Source: Prolixibacteraceae bacterium UBA6029 (GTDB lineage: Bacteria; Bacteroidota; Bacteroidia; Bacteroidales; Prolixibacteraceae). From it: a DNA stretch of 64,000 nucleotides. The notes beneath the pieces are model-generated. The model made no database searches, had not been told where the DNA came from, and saw only the letters and a list, made by a program, of their open reading frames with translations. The position numbers and the translations under genes are program-made. The DNA is taken from contig DIZL01000032.1 in the NCBI GenBank assembly GCA_002429385.1, positions 25,708 to 89,707 on the forward strand, written 5' to 3'. Shown here in pieces: positions 43,233 to 51,887 of this stretch (its first letter is position 1; each line of letters opens with the position of its first letter).

Positions 43233-45629
43233 TTATTTTGAGTTACTCCATTTCCAGTTTAATATTTCCGGCATGTCCAGTCCATGCTGGTCAATATACT
43301 TTTTGTGTTTGATAAGCTTTTCTTTCATCAACCGATTCAGTTTAACTCCATCTGCACCCAACTGTGGAAGTCGTTTGATTGCATCCTGCACCAGGTGAAA
43401 CCTGTCCAGATCGTTTAAAACAGTCATATCAAAATAGGTTGTGATCGTGCCTTCTTCCTTATAGCCACGAACATGCATATTTTCATGGTTAGTACGGCGA
43501 TAAGTCAATTGATGGATCAGTTTTGGATATCCATGATAAGCGAAAACGATAGGTTTATCTTTCGTAAACAATGCATCAAAATCAGAATCACTTAGTCCGT
43601 GAGGATGTTCTGATTCCGGTTCCAGTTTCATCAGATCGACCACATTGATTACACGGATTTTTAAAACAGGAAGATGTTGACGTAGAATTGAAACTGCGGC
43701 GAGGGTTTCAAGTGTAGGAACATCACCGCAGCATGCCATTACCAGATCAGGTTCGGTTCCCTCGTCATTGCTGGCCCATTTCCAGATACCAATTCCCCGG
43801 GTGCAGTGTTCGATTGCTTCATCCATTGTTAACCACTGTGGTGCCTGATATTTGCCTGCGATTACAACATTGACATAATTCCTGCTTCTTAAACAATGAT
43901 CCCAAACTGATAACAAACAATTGGCATCTGGCGGTAAATAAACTCTTACTATTGAAGCCTTTTTGTTTACCACATGGTCGATGAATCCTGGATCCTGGTG
44001 AGTAAAGCCGTTATGTGCCTGCTGCCAAACATGAGAGGCGAGCAGGTAATTCAGTGACGCAATATTCTTTCTCCAAGGCAATTCAGCGCTTATTTTCAAC
44101 CACTTGGCATGTTGGTTAAACATCGAATCAATGATATGAATGAATGCCTCATAGCAGTTAAACAGTCCATGCCTTCCCGTCAGAAGATAACCCTCAAGCC
44201 AACCTTCACATTGGTGCTCGCTTAGCATCTCCATTACCCTACCGTCGGCCGCAAGAAACTCATCGTTCTTTTCTGTATTGGCCAGCCACTGCCGGTTGCT
44301 AACTTCGAATACAGCGTTCAACCTGTTTGAGAGCGTCTCGTCAGGACCAAATATCCTGAAATTATGTTGCTCATTATTGAGTTTCACCACGTCGCGAAGG
44401 AACACTCCAAGTACATGCGCATCGGCAGCCTGAACTAACCCGGGAGACAGTACATTAACCGCATAGTCGCGGAAGTCAGGCATATTCAGATCCTGTAGCA
44501 GCAATCCTCCATTGGCATGAGGGTTTGCCCCCATCCGTCGGTTTCCTTCAGGAGCCAACTCTGCCAGTTCGGCTATTAAACGACCGTTCTCGTCAAAGAG
44601 TTCTTCAGGCTTATAGCTTTTCATCCAGTTTTCAAGAAGTTCCAGATGTTCAGGGTGCTCTGAATCAACCTGTAGTGGAATCTGATGTGACCGAAATGTA
44701 CCTTCAATTTGAAGTCCATCGACTATATTTGGTCCTGTCCAGCCTTTAGGCGAATTGAGGACAATCATCGGCCAACGAGGTCGGGTTGTGTCATTTCTGA
44801 CACGGGCATGACTTTGTATTTCATGTATTTCAGTGATAACCTTTTCCATTGTTGCGGCCATGAGCTGATGCATCTTCTTCGGTTTGTCTCCTTCTACAAA
44901 ATAAGGTTCCCAACCATAGCCATGGAACAGTTGCTTCAATTCCTTAGGTGTAATACGGGCCAATACGGTTGGATTAGCTATTTTGTAACCATTGAGATGC
45001 AGAATTGGCAGTACTGCACCATCTGTAATTGGATTTAGAAATTTATTGGAATGCCAGGCAGTTGCCAGTGGACCTGTTTCAGCTTCCCCGTCACCAACAA
45101 TACAGGCAACAATCAATTCAGGATTATCGAATGCAGCACCAAATGCATGGCTGAGTGAATATCCCAATTCACCACCTTCATGTATCGACCCAGGACATTC
45201 AGGTGATACGTGGCTTGGTATTCCTCCGGGAAAGGAAAACTGGGTAAATAGCTTTTTTAATCCTTCCTCATCCTGAGTGATTTTTGGATATACTTCGCTG
45301 TAAGTGCCTTCCAGGTAGGTATTGCCCACCAGGGCCGGGCCACCATGACCAGGTCCGGAAATATAGATCATATCCAGGTCAAACTTTTTAATGACCCTGT
45401 TCAGATGCACATAAATAAAGTTCTGGCCGGGAGTTGTGCCCCAATGACCAAGAAGCATCGACTTTACCTGCGATAACTTCAAAGGTTCACGAAGTAAAGG
45501 ATTGTCGCGTAGATACAGCTGCCCGACCGACAGATAGTTGGCGGCTCTCCAATAGGCATTCATTCTACCAAGAAGTTTTTTTGATAAAGGTTTATTCGTG
45601 ATATTGGTCTTCTTTGTTTTCATGATCAT
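43233..45629 (-). CDS. xfp: Xylulose-5-phosphate/fructose-6-phosphate phosphoketolase
   Basis: 798 residues, the standard length. The thiamine-diphosphate enzyme is recognised by YISGPGHGGPALVGNTYLEG, PSHVSPECPGSIHEGGELGY, the cofactor motif GDGEAETGPLATAWHSNKFL and later RHGLFNCYEAFIHIIDSMFN. It cleaves xylulose-5-P or fructose-6-P with phosphate to acetyl phosphate plus glyceraldehyde-3-P or erythrose-4-P. Start taken at the first ATG; a second Met two codons later is equally possible. It is the central gene of the sugar-phosphate operon. Confidence 0.96.
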   Translation of the reverse strand: MIMKTKKTNITNKPLSKKLLGRMNAYWRAANYLSVGQLYLRDNPLLREPLKLSQVKSMLLGHWGTTPGQNFIYVHLNRVIKKFDLDMIYISGPGHGGPALVGNTYLEGTYSEVYPKITQDEEGLKKLFTQFSFPGGIPSHVSPECPGSIHEGGELGYSLSHAFGAAFDNPELIVACIVGDGEAETGPLATAWHSNKFLNPITDGAVLPILHLNGYKIANPTVLARITPKELKQLFHGYGWEPYFVEGDKPKKMHQLMAATMEKVITEIHEIQSHARVRNDTTRPRWPMIVLNSPKGWTGPNIVDGLQIEGTFRSHQIPLQVDSEHPEHLELLENWMKSYKPEELFDENGRLIAELAELAPEGNRRMGANPHANGGLLLQDLNMPDFRDYAVNVLSPGLVQAADAHVLGVFLRDVVKLNNEQHNFRIFGPDETLSNRLNAVFEVSNRQWLANTEKNDEFLAADGRVMEMLSEHQCEGWLEGYLLTGRHGLFNCYEAFIHIIDSMFNQHAKWLKISAELPWRKNIASLNYLLASHVWQQAHNGFTHQDPGFIDHVVNKKASIVRVYLPPDANCLLSVWDHCLRSRNYVNVVIAGKYQAPQWLTMDEAIEHCTRGIGIWKWASNDEGTEPDLVMACCGDVPTLETLAAVSILRQHLPVLKIRVINVVDLMKLEPESEHPHGLSDSDFDALFTKDKPIVFAYHGYPKLIHQLTYRRTNHENMHVRGYKEEGTITTYFDMTVLNDLDRFHLVQDAIKRLPQLGADGVKLNRLMKEKLIKHKKYIDQHGLDMPEILNWKWSNSK

Positions 45630-45685
45630 GTTTTTTTGATATTCAATTGTCTGTTATTTATTTAGTTTGATCCCTTAACCTTCTT

Positions 45686-46315
45686 TTATGCAATCTTCAG
45701 ACCCAATGTTGCCAATACTTCAGATGTTGCCAAATAATTCTTATGCCTGATACTACGAATGCCCATTCCTCTTGCAACATCCACAAACATTTGTAAGTCC
45801 TCAATATAAATAACTTGTTCTGCCGGTACTTGTGCAATATCAAGGGCTAAACGAAAAATATCAGTATCGGGTTTACGATAATGTACAAAACAAGAGGAAA
45901 TAAAAAAATCAACAAACTGATTCAATTGAAACTTCTTTATCCGGTATTCATTCAAAACCCGTCCTTCGTTGTTTACAACAGCTATTTTAAGCTTGTATTG
46001 TTCCTTCAATTGTTTGAGAAACTCAATCATGTCCATATTTGGAGTAGTTTGAGTAAACATGAATTCCCGAAACTGATCAGGAGAAAAAGAACGTTTCTTA
46101 TAGAAAACTACCCGATTAAGGTATTCACTTAGAGTGAGTTTACCCTCTTCATGAGTAGCCATATTAAGATGATGCCGTTCTTCCATTTCCACCGGATTAA
46201 GATTAAACGTTTCAGCGGCCAATTGGCGTGACTCATGTCCCCATCCATTGGATAGCATTACGCCTCCAATATCTAAAAACAATGTAGTAACTGGAATTTT
46301 AGAATCCATTTTCAA
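45686..46315 (-). CDS. HAD-superfamily hydrolase (IA type)
   Basis: 209 residues. Motif I is FLDIGGVMLSNG, motif II lies near LKIAVVNNEG, and motifs III/IV include HYRKPDTDIF (conserved Lys) and IYIEDLQMFVDVARGMGI (acidic pair partly replaced). It resembles haloacid-dehalogenase-like sugar phosphatases. It lies 20 bp after the transaldolase gene and 56 bp before xfp, so a sugar-phosphate substrate is likely but unproven. Confidence 0.88.
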   Translation of the reverse strand: MKMDSKIPVTTLFLDIGGVMLSNGWGHESRQLAAETFNLNPVEMEERHHLNMATHEEGKLTLSEYLNRVVFYKKRSFSPDQFREFMFTQTTPNMDMIEFLKQLKEQYKLKIAVVNNEGRVLNEYRIKKFQLNQFVDFFISSCFVHYRKPDTDIFRLALDIAQVPAEQVIYIEDLQMFVDVARGMGIRSIRHKNYLATSEVLATLGLKIA

Positions 46316-46335
46316 TGTATTATATTTATTTATAA

Positions 46336-47454
46336 TCAGGTTGTTGTCTTTTTTAAAATGGCAGCCATCAGCTTGTCAAAAGGTTCGTTGAATTTACTGA
46401 CGCCTTCGTCCTCAAGTTGCTGAGTCAATTTTTCCAGGTCTATTCCCAGTTCTGGCAAACTTTCCATTACTTTATAGGCCTTTTTGAGATCTAGTTCGAG
46501 TCGTAATTTTGGATCACCATGATCACGATAGGCGTCGATTGTTTGTGGCGGAACAGTGTTTACCGTTTCTGCCCCGATCAACGCTTCGATATATTTTACA
46601 TCACTGTATTTTGGATTCTTGTTACTTGTACTTGCCCAGAGCAAACGCTGCACCCGGGCACCCTTATCCTGCAGTTTTTTAAACCTTGAACTGCCGAAAA
46701 TCTCCTTGTAGATCTGATAAGCAGCCCTTGCACTGGAAATGGCAACTTCCCCAAGTGCCTCTAAGGCGATTTCTTTCTTTTCACTTGTTGACTGGCCGAT
46801 CTTCTCCAAAAGCGGATCAACCAGAGTATCAATACGGCTTAAAAAGAAACTCGCTACCGACGCAATATGATTTATTGATTTTTCCTGTGCTACGCGCGCT
46901 TCAAGACCTTCAAGGTATGCTTCTGCCACAGCCCGGTAACGTGGCAAGCCAAAAAGCAAAGTCACATTGATATTGATTCCTTCGCTTATGAGTTGCCTGA
47001 TAGCGATCAGACCTTCCAGTGTGGCAGGAACTTTAATTAAAACATTGGGACGGTTCAGCAGAGACCATAACCTGCGTCCTTCCTCAATGGTGCCCAGAGT
47101 GTCATTTGCCAGATGGGGATTAACCTCCAGGCTGACATATCCGTCTTTACAATCAGTTTTTTCATACAAGGATCTGAATACATCAGCGGCTTTCTTTACA
47201 TCCTCCTGGCTGATAGCCTCATATATTGAATTTACATCATCCCTATGCAAAGCCATCCTGCGAATGTCTGGATCATAGATGTTACTTTCATCAATAGCTT
47301 TTTCAAAGATTGCCGGGTTTGAAGTTATCCCCCGAAGACCATCATCTTTAATCAGGTGCAGAAGTTCTCCATCGGTGATCAGATCACGTCGGATATAGTC
47401 GAGCCAAATAGACTGACCCAGACTTTCCACTGTTTTTAATGGATTGGCTTTCAT
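46336..47454 (-). CDS. tal: Transaldolase (long type)
   Basis: 372 residues, the length of the long actinobacterial/cyanobacterial-type transaldolases. SIWLDYIRRDLITDGEL and GITSNPAIFEKAI form the N-terminus. The Schiff-base Lys is in NVLIKVPATLEGLIAIRQLI, and SFFLSRIDTLVDPLLEKIG follows. It moves dihydroxyacetone units between sugar phosphates. It is the first gene of the apparent nine-gene operon; the upstream region (47455-47671) is AT-rich and lacks the shared boxes. Confidence 0.94.
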   Translation of the reverse strand: MKANPLKTVESLGQSIWLDYIRRDLITDGELLHLIKDDGLRGITSNPAIFEKAIDESNIYDPDIRRMALHRDDVNSIYEAISQEDVKKAADVFRSLYEKTDCKDGYVSLEVNPHLANDTLGTIEEGRRLWSLLNRPNVLIKVPATLEGLIAIRQLISEGININVTLLFGLPRYRAVAEAYLEGLEARVAQEKSINHIASVASFFLSRIDTLVDPLLEKIGQSTSEKKEIALEALGEVAISSARAAYQIYKEIFGSSRFKKLQDKGARVQRLLWASTSNKNPKYSDVKYIEALIGAETVNTVPPQTIDAYRDHGDPKLRLELDLKKAYKVMESLPELGIDLEKLTQQLEDEGVSKFNEPFDKLMAAILKKTTT

Positions 47455-47671
47455 GATTCTTGTTTTATATACTTTAGGGTAACTATTTTCATTGAATTTT
47501 TATTCTAAAATACTAATATTTAATTATATAAACAAGTGAAGACTAACTTACATCAATGATTTTTATATCTTTTAAAATCAGTCATAGTTAAAACCTATAG
47601 ATCAAATTCTACAATAGCAATCCCTTTATGGGCTAACTTTTGGACAATAAGTTATAACCATTAACAAACCA

Positions 47672-48157
47672 TTAACTGTGTTTTTTAGTTGGGATGATGA
47701 ACAACGGTAAATGAGTATGGTTTAAGACTTCTTCTGCAACACTTCCAATCAGGATATTTTCAAGCCATTTGCGGCTGTGTGAGCCAATAACTATTATATC
47801 TGCATGCAATTCCTTTGCGGCCTTCAAAATCGCCTCTGAGATGTCTCCTTCTTTCACTATGGTTTCAATTGTTGGATCATCCAGATGGCGTTTTGTTTTA
47901 TCCAGAAAATGTTGAGCTGCCTGAATTATTCCTTCAACATTTTCCAATTGAAAGGGACTTACTCCTGCATAATCGTTAAACCCCATAATGGGAGAATATT
48001 CCATAGAGCTATAATAAACAGGATCTGATATTACATGCAGCAATACAACTTCAGCATTCATGTCTTTTGCCATCGAAAAGCCCATTTCTGCTACTTTTTG
48101 TGCCGTTGGATCATAGTCCAATGCAATCATTACTTTTTTCATTTGATTTGTTTTCAT
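47672..48157 (-). CDS. Universal stress protein (UspA family), paralogue 1
   Basis: 161 residues. KKVMIALDYDPTAQKVAEMG at the N-terminus and the ATP-binding loop IVIGSHSRKWLENILIGSVA followed by PLFIIP at the C-terminus are the UspA fold. It is clearly paralogous to the gene at 55638-56138, sharing the odd ALDYDP start and the SHSRKWLEN loop. It lies 54 bp after the release-factor-like gene and may share its stress promoter P9. Confidence 0.93.
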   Translation of the reverse strand: MKTNQMKKVMIALDYDPTAQKVAEMGFSMAKDMNAEVVLLHVISDPVYYSSMEYSPIMGFNDYAGVSPFQLENVEGIIQAAQHFLDKTKRHLDDPTIETIVKEGDISEAILKAAKELHADIIVIGSHSRKWLENILIGSVAEEVLNHTHLPLFIIPTKKHS

Positions 48158-48211
48158 ATTCGTTATTCTTATTATTGATACCTGATAACAGACATATCTT
48201 TGCCTGTTTAA

Positions 48212-49315
48212 TTAATACCTGACTTTCAAGGCGATGTTTCCAATAGATTTAAATTGTTCCTGATTAGTAAATATGGCCCGGCCTTTTTTTGTAATGACTT
48301 CCCAGGCAATTTCGCTTGTTATGTCATCTATAACTCCGGGAAGGGTAACATCATCGGCTAAGCAAAACGAATATTGTCCGGTCATTTTTACTGCCTGGTG
48401 ATAGTTATCATGAGTAATTAGCAAATCACCCCTGCCCGCTTTGACTGCAAGAAAAATATCCAGCAGTTCGGTTAATACTTTCCCATGTCCGGCAGCTTCC
48501 TTCATTTCCTGAATTGCCCTGGATCTTACTTCTTCCTGTAATGCCACGACTATCTGCCATGCTTCAGAAGCGATGGAATGATTAGCGGTGTCGTTATAGT
48601 TTATGTTGACGTTTCCAAGGTAAATCGAAGGTTTGTCTGCAACCTGCATTAGCCTGCTCCAATTGTTTTCAGTACAAATCACAACAACATTCATATCTGT
48701 TTTATTATGAATCTTAACCAAAGCTTTATCAATTTGGTTGAAAAATTCACGGGTAAAATTATCAACCTGTTTGCTTTCGCCTGATTTATCCGAATCAGTT
48801 AAAAAATATGGATTCTTCGAGAAAGTGAAATCATCATTTTTTATTTCTTCGGCTATATTATCATTAATGGCATGCAGCAAACGGACATCAAACTGAGAAA
48901 GCACAAGAATAAGATACTCTTCCAAACGGTTAAAGTCTTTTATCAATGGTTTGATTACAAAGCTTTCCGCTACAGAAACAGTATCTTTTAATGTTGGCCA
49001 TGATGATTTAACTATTTCCCGGGTTGAGTCTGAAAGGAACAGATGTAAACTGGCTAAATTCTTATTAAGATCTATTTCCTCATAGAGATTATCAATTTTT
49101 TCAAGCAAATTGCCCACCTCATATTGTCCAAATTCATTAACTACATGCTCATGTGCCTCTGCAAGAAGTTTTTTGAGTTCAATTGCATCCCTTACGTCGT
49201 TTGTACCTGTCCTGTGTGTATTCATTGATATTGTAACACATGGATTGCTTCTCTCCGAAGCAAGTTTTTCTATTTTAACTTTCTGCATTTTATGGATTTT
49301 TTTGAATTCCCGCAT
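48212..49315 (-). CDS. Bacterial release-factor-like (baeRF3-type) protein
   Basis: 367 residues; an in-frame ATG at 49288 (MQKVKIEKLASERSNPCVTI) is an alternative start. The sequence has SMNTHRTGTNDVRDAIELKK, the LVLSQFDVRLLHA strand of the eRF1-like second domain and a C-terminal DLLITHDNYHQAV / GRAIFTN pair as in the L7Ae-like third domain. These bacterial homologues of archaeal/eukaryotic release factor 1 are thought to act on stalled or modified ribosomes. Regulated by the shared promoter P9; followed by a universal stress gene. Confidence 0.72.
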   Translation of the reverse strand: MREFKKIHKMQKVKIEKLASERSNPCVTISMNTHRTGTNDVRDAIELKKLLAEAHEHVVNEFGQYEVGNLLEKIDNLYEEIDLNKNLASLHLFLSDSTREIVKSSWPTLKDTVSVAESFVIKPLIKDFNRLEEYLILVLSQFDVRLLHAINDNIAEEIKNDDFTFSKNPYFLTDSDKSGESKQVDNFTREFFNQIDKALVKIHNKTDMNVVVICTENNWSRLMQVADKPSIYLGNVNINYNDTANHSIASEAWQIVVALQEEVRSRAIQEMKEAAGHGKVLTELLDIFLAVKAGRGDLLITHDNYHQAVKMTGQYSFCLADDVTLPGVIDDITSEIAWEVITKKGRAIFTNQEQFKSIGNIALKVRY

Positions 49316-49351
49316 CTGGCGGAAAAGTCGTAATTGTTATTCAACAGAGGA

Positions 49352-49421
49352 TAAAGGTAAGTAGGTGACATTCTGAAAATCTTACATAACTTTTGAAAAG
49401 AATTACAAGATTCACACATTT
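49352..49421 (-). promoter_or_regulatory. Shared stress-type promoter (P9) of the release-factor-like/Usp unit
   Basis: Minus-strand reading: distal box TGTGTGAATCTTGTAAT, proximal GTTATGTAAG (plus 49381-49386) 21 bp later, 21 bp to TACCTTTA (49352-49359). Confidence 0.75.
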
Positions 49422-49634
49422 TTGGGGAGTTTTTCCCTTATCCGTATCAAAATCCTAATTTTTCAGGATAATCAATTTCTTAAGGCAACTCATTTATAAA
49501 TAGAAGTAGAATAAAATGACCGACCTTATAATAGTTTCTCCAGGTTTGGACTATCGGTAGTGGTTTCAGCAAAATATCCTGTTAGCTTTTACTCTTTGTT
49601 TAGGAATGCTTCAGGTCAGTATATACAAAGCAAA
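49422..49634. other. Intergenic stretch, nothing recognised
   Basis: About 210 AT-rich bases between promoter P9 and the end of the outer-membrane protein gene. I see no coding frame, hairpin or phased repeat. Confidence 0.4.
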
Positions 49635-50384
49635 CTAAATGGTCCATAATAAGCCAAAATAAGAACTCAGGTATTTATCATTGATAAGGCTATGACCCAG
49701 GGAAAATATAAAGTGAAATTTCTCCGTAAAATTGATTGACCCACCTATATTACAGCCAGTTACTGATTTACTGGCATTCGAATCCGCAGATCGATTATAA
49801 AGCTCTCCACCAAGCATAATCATGGGCGAAAAATCATACTGTATCTCCCACCCCGTTAAAATCCAGTCCTTATTATTTATTCCCGGATTGATGTTATAAC
49901 CAAGTCCGCCATAGCTGGTAAACTTTCCCCATGACTTTTGAGCCCAAACCGGTAGAAACAGTTGGGTCTTGCCGTTACTAAATTCAGGATTCTTCAGAGT
50001 GGGTATTTGGATGATCGGGAAAATCCCTATTTGTGGTCTGTTCTCTGTTTCAGAAATAAAACGGTATTTCACACCAAATTCAGTATTTCCATAGCCAATA
50101 TCTGCTTTCTGATGTAAAGTATAACTGTAGTTAATTGGTAATAACAAATGTACCTGAACATTGGAAATTAATCCGTAATTCACTTCAAGATGAGGACTGG
50201 TTCCTGTCCAGTTGTTTGAATGTAATGTGTTTACCGAGGAAACATAGAACTCCCAATGTTTAAAACTAACGGGTTCAGGATCATCGGTTAAAAAAGGCGG
50301 ACCTGCATAACTCATTTGAATACACCAGGAACACAATAAGAAAGTTAAAACAGTATTTTTTTTACTTCCAAACATCATAATCAA
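49635..50384 (-). CDS. Outer-membrane beta-barrel protein (phenol-degradation MetA-pathway-like)
   Basis: 249 residues. The signal peptide is about 1-27, ending at SYAG, then PPFLTDDPEPVSFKHWEFYV opens a barrel of alternating strands such as NVQVHLLLPINYSY, YGNTEFGVKYRFI, YGGLGYNINPG and FHFIFSLGHSL. The start and strand pattern resemble the MetA-pathway phenol-degradation porin-like family. Predicted outer-membrane channel with unknown substrate. It stands alone. Confidence 0.72.
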   Translation of the reverse strand: MIMMFGSKKNTVLTFLLCSWCIQMSYAGPPFLTDDPEPVSFKHWEFYVSSVNTLHSNNWTGTSPHLEVNYGLISNVQVHLLLPINYSYTLHQKADIGYGNTEFGVKYRFISETENRPQIGIFPIIQIPTLKNPEFSNGKTQLFLPVWAQKSWGKFTSYGGLGYNINPGINNKDWILTGWEIQYDFSPMIMLGGELYNRSADSNASKSVTGCNIGGSINFTEKFHFIFSLGHSLINDKYLSSYFGLLWTI

Positions 50385-50728
50385 AGCTTTATCCGACTTT
50401 ACAAATAATGGACAGTTAGGGCTATCTTAGATACCTCTTAATCCGAAAGATTGTTTGTTCCGCCTGCAATGATAACATTTAACCTAAAAAGAAAGTTTTC
50501 CGTTCCTGCCGTATTGAAAATTTGATTTTTAATCAGGACAAATATTGTATCACATGACATTCTTGTGGGTGAGTCATTATTAAGCATATATTTTAGTTAG
50601 TCTGAATCACTCAATGATCATCCCCCATACTCCTTTTGGATAAGAAAAGATAGTAGCCAGCACCCTATTCACCTTTCCGATATTAACCCCTTCTAAACCC
50701 TCTGGTAAATTTGAATGTTTACAGTTCA

Positions 50729-50831
50729 TTCCGGGTATGTTTTTTGTAAGTCAACATACAGAAACCTTACAGAAACCATACTCAAAACATACAAAAACTA
50801 TAGCGCGTTCATAGCGCGATCCCAATTCCGG
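50729..50831. repeat. Inverted array of 11-bp phased repeats (array E)
   Basis: From 50755 in strict 11-bp register: CATACAGAAAC, CTTACAGAAAC, CATACTCAAAA, CATACAAAAAC, TATAGCGCGTT, CATAGCGCGAT, CCCAATTCCGG. The left arm (50729-50750) read on the minus strand is CTTACAAAAAA, CATACCCGGAA. The centre is only about 4 bp. The same build as arrays A and D with different unit sequences. No gene follows on the plus strand; the small lipoprotein gene ends at 50921. Confidence 0.72.
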
Positions 50832-50920
50832 TCGATGCCAATCCTCCTGAGTTTAGTATGTTGATTATACAGATTTGAAGTTAAATCTGTATTCGATATT
50901 CTCCAGGGTTCCCGGTAAGG

Positions 50921-51163
50921 CTAATTATTATCTTGATTGTGATGTCTTTCTTGGCGCAGCCGACGTCTTTCATAACGATCGTTGCTCCCGGATATCCGGG
51001 ATTCACCTCTATCATGGCCGCTAATAACAATCTCTGACCTGACTGGTCGCGGAGTATCCATAGTTGCGTAACATGATGAAAGGAGAGTTACTGATGCTAA
51101 CATAAAAATAACATAAACTGACATCAATACATTTCTTCTGCTTATAATTTTTAACGTTTTCAT
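50921..51163 (-). CDS. Small basic lipoprotein
   Basis: 80 residues. The signal region (about 14-30) ends in the lipobox LLSSC (Cys31), and the mature 50 residues are highly charged and Arg-rich (NDRYERRRLRQERHHNQDNN). No fold recognised. It is driven by the shared promoter P10, with the -7 element 38 bp before the ATG, so it is part of the stress set and probably an envelope protein. Confidence 0.72.
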   Translation of the reverse strand: MKTLKIISRRNVLMSVYVIFMLASVTLLSSCYATMDTPRPVRSEIVISGHDRGESRISGSNDRYERRRLRQERHHNQDNN

Positions 51164-51201
51164 TTGATTGAATTTTAAACTATGAATTTGTTCTCACACC
51201 A

Positions 51202-51269
51202 CAAAGGTGGATCCAATTCTTAAAGAAAGAGTTACACAATTATCTAAAAGGATTACATCATTCACATGT
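51202..51269 (-). promoter_or_regulatory. Shared stress-type promoter (P10) of the small lipoprotein gene
   Basis: Minus-strand reading: distal box ATGTGAATGATGTAAT, proximal ATTGTGTAAC (plus 51231-51236) 21 bp later, 21 bp to CACCTTTG (51202-51209). Confidence 0.78.
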
Positions 51270-51524
51270 TTTCTTGATTTCAAAATCTAATCAGGAATTC
51301 AGCTTTATATTTAATCGAAGGTATATTTACTTAATCCAAAGGTTCATTAAACTGGTCTCAAATGATTGCATTCCCCAATATAATTTCAGAAATATACATA
51401 CGAACTGAATGTCTAATGCATTTATTATAAACAAATTAATATCTTCTGGTGTTGATTGTATATATCGCAACAATAGATTATAATTTATGATTGTTTATTC
51501 TGAATTCATTTAAAAACCCTAGTT

Positions 51525-51830
51525 ATGAATGCATTACAAGAATCTGTAGTCAAAGAGTATCTGGCAGATAATCTAAACGACTGGACTCTTGTCAAGAATA
51601 CCATTCAAAAAGAATTTAAGTTTAAAACTTTTGTTGAAGCTTTCTCCTTTATGACCGCAATTGCTCTCGAAGCCGAGAAGATGAATCATCATCCCGATTG
51701 GAGCAATTCCTATAATCGGGTGAGTATAACTTTAACGAATCATGAAGCAAAAGGTATTACACAACTGGACTTTGATCTGGCGAAAAAAATTGACAGGATA
51801 TTCAGTAAATATTCCCTTTTTGTTCAGTAG
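51525..51830 (+). CDS. phhB: 4a-hydroxytetrahydrobiopterin dehydratase (pterin-4a-carbinolamine dehydratase)
   Basis: 101 residues, the normal length. The active-site motif is MNHHPDWSNSYNRVSITLTN HEAKGIT, giving the conserved HHP, a Tyr and a later His, and the chain ends with DFDLAKKIDRI. It dehydrates the carbinolamine formed by aromatic amino-acid hydroxylases; a wider moonlighting role as a transcription co-factor is known for animal homologues. It is one of few plus-strand genes and stands alone. Confidence 0.92.
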   Translation: MNALQESVVKEYLADNLNDWTLVKNTIQKEFKFKTFVEAFSFMTAIALEAEKMNHHPDWSNSYNRVSITLTNHEAKGITQLDFDLAKKIDRIFSKYSLFVQ

Positions 51831-51887
51831 TGCAAATCGCTAATGACCAGGTGGGTTATTCCCAATGATTATGCAGGGATTCTACTT

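Noticed and set aside
47540..47600. CTTACATCAATGATTT before the transaldolase gene as another shared promoter
   Set aside because: No second box 21 bp away and no TAnnTTTR at the fixed distance on either strand.
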